A stretch of DNA of 37,294 nucleotides, taken from the NCBI GenBank assembly GCA_021203245.1, contig JAJQBO010000140.1, positions 1 through 37,294 of the forward strand, written 5' to 3'. Shown here piece after piece: positions 25,665-34,172 of the stretch (its first letter is position 1; the number at the start of each line of letters is the position of its first letter). The notes beneath the pieces are model-generated. The model saw nothing but the letters and a program-made list of their open reading frames with translations. It had not been told where the DNA came from and ran no database searches. A program made the position numbers and the translations under genes. The stretch is from Planctomycetaceae bacterium. Lineage in GTDB: Bacteria; Planctomycetota; SZUA-567.

Positions 25665-27027
25665 GACGATTCCCCGCCTCCTCGTTACCGCGCCCGCCAG
25701 CGGCGGCGGCAAGACCACCGTCACGCTGGGGCTGTTGTACGCTCTGCGTGACCGGGGCCTCGTCCCGGCGTCGTTCAAATGCGGCCCCGATTTCATCGAT
25801 CCCCTGTTCCACCGCGAAGTGGTTGGCGTGAACGGCTACAATCTGGATCTGTTTTTCACGCCGCCGTCCGTTGTTCGGGGGTTGCTCCTTCGCGGGGCGG
25901 CTGGGGCCGATGTCGCCGTGCTGGAAGGGGTGATGGGGTATTACGACGGCATAGGCGACGATGGCGACGCGAGTTCCTGGGCAGTGGCTGCCGCGACCGA
26001 TACCCCGGCCGTGCTGGTCGTGAACGCCCGGGGCGCGTCCTTGTCGCTGGCCGCACTGGTGAACGGCTTCCGCGACTTTCGTCCAGACGGCAGGGTGAAG
26101 GGCGTTATCCTGAACCGGTGCAGCCACACCTATTGCGAAAAAATAACCCCCGTACTTGAACGGGAAACAGGGCTCCGGGTTTTCGGCAGTCTGCCCGACG
26201 CTCCGGCTTTCGAGGTGCCCAGCCGCCATCTTGGATTGGTCACGCCCGAGGGGGTCGACGGGTTACGATGCACATTGGCGAGCCTTGGCAAGGCGCTGGC
26301 GGAAACGGTCGACGTGGACGGACTCCTGGAACTTGCGGCATCAGCGCCGCCTCTCCAGGGCGAATGGCCCACGGTCCGGCCCGTGATCCGGGAGCGCGTC
26401 CGTCTCGCTGTGACCCGGGACCGCGCCTTCTGTTTTTATTACCGTGAAAACCTCGAATTGCTGGAGGAGTGCGGCGCGGATGCGGTTTTCTTCAGCCCGC
26501 TTCGGGATGAACGTCTGCCCGACGGCGTGGCCGGCGTGTATATGGGCGGCGGTTATCCGGAATTGTATGCCGCGGAACTGGCCGCCAATGTCCGCATGCG
26601 CGAAAGCGTCGCGGCTGCGGTACGGCGCGGCATGCCCACCCTGGCGGAATGCGGCGGTTTTCTCTACCTGCAGGAAAGCCTGTCGGACAAGGACGGACAT
26701 GCCCACACCATGATTGGCGCGTTGCCGGGCAGTGGAAGCCATGCGGGCGGCTTGCGCCGGTTCGGGTATATCGAACTGGCGCAAACCGTCGACACCCTTC
26801 TGGGTCCTGCGGGGACGACAATCAAAGGGCATGAATTCCACTATTGGGACAGCTCGGACTGCGGGTCCGCCTGTGTCGCGACCAAACCGACCGGCGGCGG
26901 CTGGGCGTGCGTCCAGGCAAGCGGCAGTTTGTTCGCCGGGTTTCCGCACCTGTATTTCCCCAGCAACCCCAGTTGTACCGCCGCGTTTGTCCAGGCTGCC
27001 GCCGCATGGCGGGAGAAGAACCGATGA
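25657..27027 (+). CDS. cbiA: Cobyrinate a,c-diamide synthase
   Basis: 456 residues. It amidates the a and c carboxylates of cobyrinate with glutamine and ATP. The N-terminal ATPase domain has the P-loop LLVTAPASGGGKTTVTLGLL, the substrate strand KCGPDFIDPLFH and VLEGVMGYYDG. The C-terminal triad-type glutaminase domain has GVYMGGGYPELYAAELAAN, the Cys in PTLAECGGFLYLQ and the His in KGHEFHYW. GTG start with GGGAGG upstream, overlapping cbiET by 8 bp. Its TGA overlaps the cbiB ATG. Intact. Confidence 0.96.
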   Translation: MPRTIPRLLVTAPASGGGKTTVTLGLLYALRDRGLVPASFKCGPDFIDPLFHREVVGVNGYNLDLFFTPPSVVRGLLLRGAAGADVAVLEGVMGYYDGIGDDGDASSWAVAAATDTPAVLVVNARGASLSLAALVNGFRDFRPDGRVKGVILNRCSHTYCEKITPVLERETGLRVFGSLPDAPAFEVPSRHLGLVTPEGVDGLRCTLASLGKALAETVDVDGLLELAASAPPLQGEWPTVRPVIRERVRLAVTRDRAFCFYYRENLELLEECGADAVFFSPLRDERLPDGVAGVYMGGGYPELYAAELAANVRMRESVAAAVRRGMPTLAECGGFLYLQESLSDKDGHAHTMIGALPGSGSHAGGLRRFGYIELAQTVDTLLGPAGTTIKGHEFHYWDSSDCGSACVATKPTGGGWACVQASGSLFAGFPHLYFPSNPSCTAAFVQAAAAWREKNR

Positions 27028-27999
27028 ATTCTCCCCTCGTCATCCTCTTCGCCTTTTGGCTGGACCTGTTATGGGGCGACCCTGCCTGGTTGCCGCATCC
27101 GGTTGTCGCCATCGGAAATTTGATCGCCTGGCTGGAACAGGCTTCACGCCGGTACTTTCCCGCCACGCCCGCCGGCGAACGCGCGGCTGGCGCTGCCCAT
27201 GGTTGTCGTCGTCCTTCTAACGACCGGGGCGGCGGTGTGGGCGTTGTTGTCGCTGGCGTGGCTTGTCCATCCGATGCTATACTGGCTGGCGCAGGTGTGG
27301 TTGGGTTTTCAGGCTCTGGCGACATACGGGCTCCGTGAGTCGGCGCTACTGGTCTATTCGCGTCTCGCGGCCGGGGACCTCCACGGCGCGCGCGAGGCGG
27401 TCGGGCGTATCGTCGGCCGGGACACGGCGGCGCTGGACAGGACGGGCGTCGCCAGGGCTGCGGTGGAGACGGTGGCGGAGAACGCCTCGGACGGCGTCGT
27501 CGCGCCTCTGGTGTTTTTCGCGCTTGGCGGCGCGGTACTGGCGTGGCTGTACAAGGCGGTCAATACGATGGACAGCATGGTTGGCTACAAAAACGACCGT
27601 TTCCGTCACTTCGGCATGGTCGCGGCCAGGCTGGACGATGTGGTCAACTTCATCCCCTCTCGGCTCACCGCCATGCTCATCATCGCTGCGGCGCGGGTCC
27701 GCAGGCTGTCCTGGCGGGATGGATGGCGGATATTTCTCCGCGACCGCCACAACCATTCCAGCCCGAATTCGGCGCAGCCCGAAGCCGCTGTCGCCGGTGT
27801 GCTCGGGATCTGGCTCGGCGGCGATGCCAGCTATGGCGGGGTTGTCGTTGCCAAGCCGCGCATCGGCGACGGCGGCCGGGAGGTCCTGCCGGAGGACATT
27901 TTCCGATCCGTCGACCTCCTGACAACAGCAGCCTGGATTGCCGCGCTGAGCCTGGCAGCCGCCGCAATGGTGTGGAAGTGGCTGGAGGCGGCAGGATGA
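27024..27999 (+). pseudogene. cbiB: Adenosylcobinamide-phosphate synthase, frameshifted
   Basis: Integral membrane protein that attaches aminopropanol (or its phosphate) to adenosylcobyric acid. The ATG at 27024 (ATGA with cbiA) gives the canonical FAFWLDLLWGDPAWLPHPVV and runs to about TPAGER. It then leaves frame near 27172-27187. The next frame resumes the family with LALPMVVVVLLTTGAAVWAL, ETVAENASDGVVAPLVFF, KAVNTMDSMVGYKNDRF, FGMVAARLDDVVNFIPSRL and HNHSSPNSAQPEAAVAGVLG to the TGA at 27999. The lesion equals one extra base and there is no long homopolymer there. An ATG at 27199 could start a truncated protein lacking the first helix. All conserved motifs remain, so the change is recent or an error. 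Confidence 0.88.
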
Positions 28000-28000
28000 G

Positions 28001-29056
28001 GTGGAACCACGGGGGGGGGATATCGCTGGATACCGGGAACGTTTCGGAAAGGACCCGCTCGACTTTTCCGCCAGCCTCAACCCGCTTGGCATGCCGGAGG
28101 CGGTGCGCGCTGCGGCGCGCCAGGCCGTCGATGCGGCGGTACCGTATCCCGATCCCTTTTGCCGCGACTTGACAATCGCGCTGGCGAGTCGTCTCCGCGT
28201 CTGTCCTGACCAGGTGTTTTTCGGCAATGGCGCGGCCGAAGTCATCTTCCGGTTGGTCCAGGCGCGGCGGCCGCACACCGCGCTCCTGACTGCTCCCTCG
28301 TTTGCCGAATACGAATGCGCGCTCGAATCGGTAGGCTGCGACATACGTTTCCATGCCGTGCGCAGCGACCGGGATTTTATCCTGGGCGACGATATTCTGG
28401 CGGCAATCATCCCGGGTGTCGATATGCTCTTCCTCTGCCAGCCGAACAATCCCACCGGGCAATGCATCGAGCCGGAGCGCATGCGGCGCATCGTCGACCG
28501 CTGCCGCCAAACCGGAACCATGCTGATCGTTGACGAATGTTTTCTGCCCTTTGTCGAAAACGGCCAAAGCCTGAGTGTCGTACCGCTCCTAACGGGCAAT
28601 CCCGGCCTGGTCGTGGTGGGAAGTTTTACAAAACTGTACGCCATGGCGGGCTTGCGCCTCGGCTTTGCGTTGTGCGGCGACCCAGCCATGGTGACTGCGA
28701 TGCGTCGCGTCGGCCCGCCGTGGTCGGTGTCCAATGTCGCGCAGGCCGCCGGGCTGGCGGCCCTGGCCGAGGACGACTATGTGCGCCGCTCGCTGGCGGT
28801 ACTCCGGGAGGAAAAACATTTTCTTCGCGACGCCATGACGCGATTGGGCCTGCGGCTCATCGGCGGCGAAGCGAACTACCTGTTTTTTTCCAGCCGCCGG
28901 GAGGATGTGGTCGAGTCCCCATTGCCGCTTGGCATCATGGTGCGCGGATGCGGGACGTTTCGCGGCCTGGGGCCACGTTATTACCGTATCGCCGTTCGCC
29001 TGCATGCGGAGAACGTGCGGCTGATCGAGGCTTTGCGGACGCTGGACGGATTGTAG
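28001..29056 (+). CDS. cobD: Threonine-phosphate decarboxylase-like aminotransferase (CobD), 5' end shifted by a G9 tract
   Basis: 351 residues. PLP-dependent fold-type I enzyme of the CobD/HisC group. [47 protein letters not shown] (PLP Asp), [17 protein letters not shown] (PLP Lys) and the C-terminal RIAVR. CobD makes (R)-1-amino-2-propanol phosphate for the nucleotide loop. Its place after cbiB supports CobD over HisC. The expected start, ATG 27996 (ATGA with the cbiB stop), reads M-R-W-N-H-G-G-G, then leaves frame in a run of nine G (28011-28019). Seven or ten G would keep it open. A GTG at 28001 gives the same protein with a different first four residues. Confidence 0.88.
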   Translation: MEPRGGDIAGYRERFGKDPLDFSASLNPLGMPEAVRAAARQAVDAAVPYPDPFCRDLTIALASRLRVCPDQVFFGNGAAEVIFRLVQARRPHTALLTAPSFAEYECALESVGCDIRFHAVRSDRDFILGDDILAAIIPGVDMLFLCQPNNPTGQCIEPERMRRIVDRCRQTGTMLIVDECFLPFVENGQSLSVVPLLTGNPGLVVVGSFTKLYAMAGLRLGFALCGDPAMVTAMRRVGPPWSVSNVAQAAGLAALAEDDYVRRSLAVLREEKHFLRDAMTRLGLRLIGGEANYLFFSSRREDVVESPLPLGIMVRGCGTFRGLGPRYYRIAVRLHAENVRLIEALRTLDGL

Positions 29057-29066
29057 GGGAGAGGCT

Positions 29067-30572
29067 GTGGCAAACGCGATAATGGTGCAGGGAACGGCGT
29101 CGAGCGCGGGCAAAAGCCTGTTGGCGACGGCGCTGTGCCGGATTTTTCGGCAGGACGGCTTTCGGGTTGCGCCGTTCAAAAGCTAAAATATGGCCTTGAA
29201 CAGCTTCATCACCCATGAAGGGCTTGAGATGGGCCGCGCCCAGGTGGCGCAGGCGGAGACGGCCGGGATTGAACCGTCGGTTCTCATGAATCCCATTCTC
29301 CTGAAGCCCACCGGCGACGCCACCAGCCAGGTCGTCGTCAATGGCGAAGTGGTGGCGGATATGCGGGCGGGCGAGTATTTCCGCCGGAAAAACTCCTTCC
29401 TCCCCGCCGTGCGGAACGCCTACGCCGCGCTGGCGTCGCAGTTCGACATTATCGTAATTGAAGGCGCGGGCAGCCCGGCCGAAATCAACCTGCGCGACAA
29501 CGACATCGTCAACATGGGCATGGCCGCCATCGCGGACGCGCCCGTGCTCTTGGTCGGCGACATCGACAGGGGCGGCGTATTTGCCAGCCTGTACGGCACG
29601 GTCAGCCTGCTGGAGCCCGACGAGCGAGCCCGCATCAAAGGAACAATCATCAACAAATTCCGGGGCGACGTCGACATCCTCCGTCCCGGTCTGGGCAGGC
29701 TGGAAGAACTCACCGGCGTGCCGGTCCTCGGTGTGGTGCCGTATCTGCACGTCGATATCGACGACGAGGACAGCGTCTCGGATCGCCTTTCGGCGGGGAA
29801 GGGAACGCAACCGGTCGACGTGGCGGTGATTCGACTGCCGCGCCTGTCAAACTTCACCGATTTCATCTCGCTCGAACGCCAGCCCGGCGTCGGCGTCCGC
29901 TACGTCGGGTCGACGCGCGAATTGGGCACTCCCGACTGCATCATCATTCCCGGCACCAAAAATAGCATGGCCGACCTGCTCTGGCTGCGGCAGAACGGCC
30001 TGGAAACCGCCATTAAGCGCCACGCCGCCGCCGGCACGCCGATTCTCGGTATCTGCGGCGGCTACCAGATGCTCGGCCGGACGCTGGAGGACCCCCACGG
30101 CGTCGAGGATGGCGGAACGGTCCGTGGCATGGAACTGCTTCCGGTCGACACCCGCTATGAGCAGGAAAAGGTGCGCACCCGGGTGGACGGCACGGTGGGA
30201 AAACTGGACGGTTTTTTCGCCTGCATGGCTGGTGCTGATTTCGAAGGGTACGAGATACATATGGGGCAGACGCTGGTGGACGGGGACGCGACCCCGTTTG
30301 CCGTCATCGACGCCGGCCAGGGGCCGAAGCCTGACGGGGCCCAGCGCGGCAATGTGGCTGGAAGCTATGTCCACGGCCTGTTCGACAGCGCCGAGACGGC
30401 CGGCGCTTTGGCGCGGGAGCTGTTGTCGAAAAAAGGCGTCACTCCCGAGATGGCGGAGCAGGAAAGCCATGCCGACTACAAGGAGCGCCAATACACACGC
30501 CTTGCCGATGCGGTGCGGTCTTCGGTCGATATGGCGGCGGTGTACGCAATACTGGGAATTACAAGGGCGTGA
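29067..30572 (+). pseudogene. cbiP: Cobyric acid synthase with an in-frame TAA at codon 40
   Basis: Amidates the b, d, e and g side chains of adenosylcobyrinate a,c-diamide. The GTG at 29067 (GGGGAGAGG upstream) gives M-A-N-A-I-M-V-Q, the P-loop GTASSAGKS and VAPFKS. It then meets TAA (29184-29186) exactly where the family has Gln in FKSQNMALNS. The frame continues with NMALNSFITHEGLEMGRAQ, LLVGDIDRGGVFAS, FTDF, IIPGTKNSMADLLWLRQ, the glutaminase Cys in ILGICGGYQMLGRT and GSYVHGLFD to the TGA at 30572. A single C-to-T change (CAA to TAA) explains it. Reinitiation at ATG 29190 would make a 460-residue protein without the ATP-binding loop. Confidence 0.9.
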
Positions 30573-30861
30573 TGTTGTGCTCCTCGCCGCCGTAGACGCA
30601 CGGGTCGACCTTTTTCACATACTTTTCGCCGCGTTCCTCCCGGCCGCGCGCCCAATAGAACGCTGCGATAAGGAGCGCGCCCAGCGCCGCAACCGCGAAC
30701 CACAGGCGTCTGTCCGACGTCCACGACACCACCCCGTCGTCGGTCCGGTCGGCCATCATTGCCTGCGTCTGGGGGCTTGCCACGACCGCCGGTTCCGCCG
30801 CTATCGCCACAGCCAGGCAGATGGCCGTCAGGGTCAGGAACAATGCAAATGCCAGCTTCAT
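30559..30861 (-). CDS. Small exported single-span membrane protein, unknown
   Basis: 100 residues. A Sec-type hydrophobic N-terminus (3-21, ending AIAAE) is followed by a polar stretch, one transmembrane helix (about 53-68, WFAVAALGALLIAAFYWARG) and a basic/acidic C-tail with one Cys. GAGGGGG precedes the ATG. It lies 12 bp after the ClpP-like gene on the same strand, so the two are probably co-transcribed, and its end overlaps cbiP by 14 bp (convergent). No family was recognised. It could anchor or assist the ClpP-like protein, which is only a positional inference. Confidence 0.6.
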   Translation of the reverse strand: MKLAFALFLTLTAICLAVAIAAEPAVVASPQTQAMMADRTDDGVVSWTSDRRLWFAVAALGALLIAAFYWARGREERGEKYVKKVDPCVYGGEEHNITPL

Positions 30862-30873
30862 GGCGTTACCCCC

Positions 30874-31434
30874 TCAGTGAATAGACCACAGCTTGGCCAG
30901 TTCCGGGACTTCCGGCGCGACAATCCTTTCGTCCGTCAGGATGCCGGCCTGCAACGCCTCGTTCGGCCCCATGATGCACGGCGGCCCAAGCAGGCAGCAC
31001 TTCATGTCGAAGGTACGGTTGGTGCGCTCATTGAAAATATCCACATAACTCTCGATATCGAATTTCAACGACTCATAGGCCTCGGTGATTTCCGGGAAAC
31101 GGATGTGGTCGCGGTAGAAGGTCCATTCAAACGTATAAAAGAAGAATTTGGCATTGGGCGAGGCCGAGCGGTTGTCGCTTGCGAGATACAGGAGAGCGGC
31201 CGGCGTCTCGATGCTGCCGATGTTGTGGGTAAAAAAGGGCAGGCGGAGCGAGCGGAAAAAATGGTACGCGGTGATGGCAGGGTGCAACTTGCCGCCCACC
31301 GAGGAAATATAAAGGTGCACCTGCGACGACCCTTCGGCGTGAGCGGTATAGGTGAGATCGATCAGGCGGCTGATACTGGCGTCGTTTATGGGCGCCATAA
31401 AGCTTATAATATCAATGCGGTGTTCGACTTCCAT
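30874..31434 (-). CDS. ClpP-like (crotonase-fold) protein lacking the catalytic triad
   Basis: 186 residues from the ATG at 31434 (AAGGG about 8 nt upstream). The in-frame extension to 31557 crosses a terminator and is not protein-like. The fold follows ClpP/TepA: VHLYISSVGGKLHPAITAYHFF (oxyanion-type GG at 47-48), FFTHNIGSIETPAALLYLASDNRSASPNAKFFFYTFEW and PNEALQAGILTDERIV. The catalytic Ser of GxxAS(M) is Thr77, the His of MxHQP is replaced by Phe/Tyr (99-100), and the Asp segment is rewritten as GPPCIMG. It is therefore probably not a classical Clp peptidase. It may bind peptides, act as a scaffold, or use a different chemistry. No ClpX/A gene is nearby. Confidence 0.7.
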   Translation of the reverse strand: MEVEHRIDIISFMAPINDASISRLIDLTYTAHAEGSSQVHLYISSVGGKLHPAITAYHFFRSLRLPFFTHNIGSIETPAALLYLASDNRSASPNAKFFFYTFEWTFYRDHIRFPEITEAYESLKFDIESYVDIFNERTNRTFDMKCCLLGPPCIMGPNEALQAGILTDERIVAPEVPELAKLWSIH

Positions 31435-31515
31435 GGTTCCGCCCTTTCTCTTGGCGGTCCCCTCGTCACATAGTACCCTGTCGTCCCGAACCGGTTTATC
31501 TTGCGGGAGCGGGAC

Positions 31516-31538
31516 AAAAAAACCGCAACCCTGCGGTT
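31516..31538 (-). terminator. Rho-independent terminator
   Basis: On the minus strand AACCGCA-GGGT-TGCGGTT forms a 7-bp stem followed by TTTTT. It follows the 88-residue gene (stop at 31564) and precedes the ClpP-like gene, so the latter needs its own promoter or readthrough. Confidence 0.75.
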
Positions 31539-31563
31539 GCGGTCGTGACGGCGGCAACAGCCT

Positions 31564-31830
31564 CTACTTCTTTTGTTCCTGCAATTGGGCCATTAGCTTT
31601 TCGTTGAGGACGTTGATAATGCGTTCGTTGTGTTCGATGCCAGCGCGGTTGCCGCTCGGATCGGCTTCCAGGATGCTGATGCGGTTGACGAGGATTTCCT
31701 TATACAGGAAATAAAACATGCAATTCGACGCGCCAGCCGGCCAGCCTTCGGCAAAACGCTCCACATATTCCATAACTTCATCCACATCATTGGATTTGGC
31801 GGTGGTCATGACCGTACCTTTCTCCATCAT
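31564..31830 (-). CDS. Small soluble protein of unknown function
   Basis: 88 residues, or 81 from the second good ATG (MTTAKSND). Mostly helical: VDEVMEYVERFAEGWPAG, then an aromatic NCMFYFLYKEILVNRI, then a helix with charged coiled-coil character ending in QEQKK. No signal peptide. GAGGGGAG lies directly upstream. No family was recognised. It is followed by a terminator. Divergent from the exported-protein cassette starting at 32054. Confidence 0.6.
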   Translation of the reverse strand: MMEKGTVMTTAKSNDVDEVMEYVERFAEGWPAGASNCMFYFLYKEILVNRISILEADPSGNRAGIEHNERIINVLNEKLMAQLQEQKK

Positions 31831-32053
31831 TCTCCCCTCTCATTTATTTATGTCTCGTGTGGATGGTTCCACTTGCGCTTTCCCCGGGTAGAATACTGGT
31901 GGAGGACGAACAGGAGTAACGGAAAGGCAAACTTTACCTCTGGTATATTTTTCCTGTAACACAGAACTCTCCGGAGGCACTATTATGGTGGAAGCCGGAG
32001 TCGGCTCCATGGACAGGTAACTATGGGCGGTCCGCCGCCCGCCGGGAGATAGT

Positions 32054-32746
32054 ATGCGCCTTATTCGTAAAACCATCCTTCTGCGCGCCGTTTCGCTGTG
32101 CGTCGCGGCACAGGCGTGGACACTTGATTTCCGCGATATCCAACACCTTTTACAAAGCGGTGTGGACGAAAGCGTTATTATCAATATGGTTCGCGCCACC
32201 CCACTGACGGCTGCCCTGACCGCCGGCGACGTCATCGCACTGTCGTCGGCGGGCGCGTCGACCGGACTTATGGAATTCCTGACCTCCAGCGCGGCCGTTA
32301 CGGCGGCTGACTCGCCCACAATCGTTTCGGCTGAACCGACCACCGTGTATGTCGAGCCGTCGACCACCATTGTCGAAGCCCCGACAACCATCATCGAGTC
32401 GCCCACCTACGTGGAAGTGCCTTCCGTTATCTATACCGAACCATATTATTATAACGATTATTATTATAACGACCCGTTTTGGTACGGCTCCTCGTATCCA
32501 CGGTGGTTTGGCGGATCATGGCACAGACCGCCTCCGCCGCCGCGTCGCCCATCCCACCGGCCGCCGTCCCGGCCGTCGGGCGGGCACAGACCGGGTGGCG
32601 GCGGGCCTTCCGTCAGGCCGCCGCGACCGGGCGGCAGACCGCCAAGCGGCAGACCCGGCGGTGGCGGGAACAGGCCGTCGCGGCCTGGCGGCGAACGTCC
32701 TTCACGACCGGGCGGCGGCGAACGACCGTCACGACCGGGCAGATAG
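32054..32746 (+). CDS. Exported LDFxDV-module protein 1 with a Pro/Gly/Arg-rich tail
   Basis: 230 residues. Signal peptide about 1-21, ending AAQA. Residues about 24-77 are a helical module (LDFRDIQHLLQSGVDESVII, then NM...LTAGDVIALSSAGAS) shared with the genes at 32764 and 34173. It recalls the widespread (L..DV..L...G.S..VI..I) helical repeats, but no named family was recognised. Then come a Val/Thr/Pro linker (80-128), a Tyr/Trp-rich patch with YYYND twice, and about 85 residues of P/G/R repeats (RPSRPGG several times), probably disordered and cationic. GGGAG precedes the ATG. First gene of the cassette. Confidence 0.7.
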   Translation: MRLIRKTILLRAVSLCVAAQAWTLDFRDIQHLLQSGVDESVIINMVRATPLTAALTAGDVIALSSAGASTGLMEFLTSSAAVTAADSPTIVSAEPTTVYVEPSTTIVEAPTTIIESPTYVEVPSVIYTEPYYYNDYYYNDPFWYGSSYPRWFGGSWHRPPPPPRRPSHRPPSRPSGGHRPGGGGPSVRPPRPGGRPPSGRPGGGGNRPSRPGGERPSRPGGGERPSRPGR

Positions 32747-32763
32747 AGAAAAGGAGTGGCATC

Positions 32764-33306
32764 ATGAAAAAACGCTCTCGCACGGTGTTGTGCCTGGTTG
32801 CGGCCGTTGTCTTTGCAACCACGGCCTCTGCGCTTGATTTCAACGACGTGAAAAACCTCATTAAAAACGGCGTGGCGGAGTCGGTCGTCATTAACATGAC
32901 CAGCCAGGACGCGTCCTTGGCCATTACGGCCGATCAGGCGAGCGAACTGCGCCTGCTCGGCGCGTCGGAGTCCCTCATCGCCTCCATCCGCCAGGCTGCC
33001 ACGGCCGCGCCTGGCCCGGGCGGGACATTCCCCGACGGGTCGTCGTACGTTACTGACGAAAGCGCCGCACCCCGAACAATTGTCGTGCAGCCGCAAACCG
33101 TGGTGACGTCGCCCGGGACAGTGACCTATTACCAGCCGGCCGCGCCGGTGGTGGTTTCGCCGCCTACGGTTGTTTATGAAGCGCCGCGGGTCGTCACCAC
33201 CCCCACCTACGTCTATCCCGCGTACCGCTATCCGCGCTCGAGCTTTAACTTCTCGTTCCACTTCGGCGGCGGAAGGCATCGCCGGTATGGCCGTCACCGG
33301 TGGTAA
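32764..33306 (+). CDS. Exported LDFxDV-module protein 2
   Basis: 180 residues from the ATG at 32764 (AAAAGGAG 8 nt upstream). The frame is open upstream only because it shadows gene 1. Signal peptide 1-23, ending TTASA. Module about 24-75: LDFNDVKNLIKNGVAESVVI, then NM...ITADQASELRLLGAS. The rest is a Val/Pro/Thr-rich linker with repeated VV.PP/VVxxPxT and a C-terminus FHFGGGRHRRYGRHRW rich in His and Arg. Same architecture as the gene before it, 17 bp upstream, so they are tandem paralogues in one transcript. Confidence 0.7.
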   Translation: MKKRSRTVLCLVAAVVFATTASALDFNDVKNLIKNGVAESVVINMTSQDASLAITADQASELRLLGASESLIASIRQAATAAPGPGGTFPDGSSYVTDESAAPRTIVVQPQTVVTSPGTVTYYQPAAPVVVSPPTVVYEAPRVVTTPTYVYPAYRYPRSSFNFSFHFGGGRHRRYGRHRW

Positions 33307-33342
33307 TCCCTTTTTTCCTGAGGGGCGGGTAAAGGATTGAGT

Positions 33343-34098
33343 ATGCCTATGCTATGGAAGAGCCGACTTCTTGTCGGATTGTTTTGCGTCATGGCCTTGG
33401 CCATGGGTTCTGGTAAGGCTGCAGAGGAGGGTGAAGTGATGACCCTCGACGACCTTGGCGAACTGTCGCCGCACCTGCAGCCGACCCGTCCGGCACCCCC
33501 CGGCCCGATGCCTGCGCCAAACCTGCCGCCCGTCGCCGCCGCGCCGGCCGAGACGGCGGTCGAGGTCGGCGACTACTATTACTACGACGATGCCGGCAAC
33601 CTTATCCACTTTTTGGACGGGCGGCATTATGTCGTCGATGCTGGCCATTATGACGGCCTGTACAGGGTTCCCGCCGGCGAGCGGCTCTTTGTCGAGCCTG
33701 GTCCCGGATTGATTGTCGGGCTTTCGCCGCACGATTCGTGGCCGCCGACCGACGACGGCGACCGGGGCTATTATGATCGCGGCTATACCATAACCGGCGA
33801 TCCGACTTACATGTCCTATTATGAACGCAATTACGGATGGGGCAGGGGCGTGACCAATTATGCCGGGCCGCGCTTCGACCGGCCGCATATCACAGCGCCC
33901 ATGCCGTCGCATCGCTACGGCCCCGGCGTCACCACCTTCCAGGAGCGATTTCCCGGGCGGCGGGCGGCTCGCCCCAACAGCAGCGACCCATTGGTAAGGC
34001 GCGAGGCGCGGCGGGAATTCCACCGCGACCTTAATCCAATGAACACCAGGCCGACGCCGCGGCCGCTCGGGACGCCGCGAGCCCGGCCGCCCAGGTGA
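33343..34098 (+). CDS. Exported Tyr/Pro-rich protein of the same cassette
   Basis: 251 residues. The ATG at 33343 has AAAGGA 6 nt upstream. Signal peptide about 1-26, ending GSGKAAE. It lacks the LDFxDV module of its neighbours. A Pro-rich linker (45-70) leads to VGDYYYYDDAGNLIHFLDGRHYVVD, which resembles short carbohydrate- or envelope-associated repeats. A Tyr/Arg-rich segment follows (RGYYDRGYTI, MSYYERNYGWGRG), then a basic Pro/Arg C-terminus. No family was recognised. Spacing of 36 bp after gene 2 and 74 bp before gene 4 supports one operon. Probably envelope or surface located. Confidence 0.65.
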   Translation: MPMLWKSRLLVGLFCVMALAMGSGKAAEEGEVMTLDDLGELSPHLQPTRPAPPGPMPAPNLPPVAAAPAETAVEVGDYYYYDDAGNLIHFLDGRHYVVDAGHYDGLYRVPAGERLFVEPGPGLIVGLSPHDSWPPTDDGDRGYYDRGYTITGDPTYMSYYERNYGWGRGVTNYAGPRFDRPHITAPMPSHRYGPGVTTFQERFPGRRAARPNSSDPLVRREARREFHRDLNPMNTRPTPRPLGTPRARPPR

Positions 34099-34172
34099 CG
34101 CGAAGGATATTTTTCCGCAAACAGACAAATAACCGGATACATTCAGCATCGAATCGGTGAGGAGAAAGCGTT

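Noticed and set aside
27346-28734. 462-codon minus-strand frame across cbiB and cobD
   Set aside because: It spans two recognised genes and their junction, has no start signal, and its translation shows no family features.
29067-30572. Alternative genetic code (TAA read as Gln) to explain cbiP
   Set aside because: TAA is used as the normal stop of pgk, enolase and cbiG in this window, so a genome-wide reassignment is unlikely.
31435-31557. N-terminal extension of the ClpP-like protein
   Set aside because: The extension would cross the rho-independent terminator at 31516-31538 and has no ribosome-binding site. The ATG at 31434 is better.
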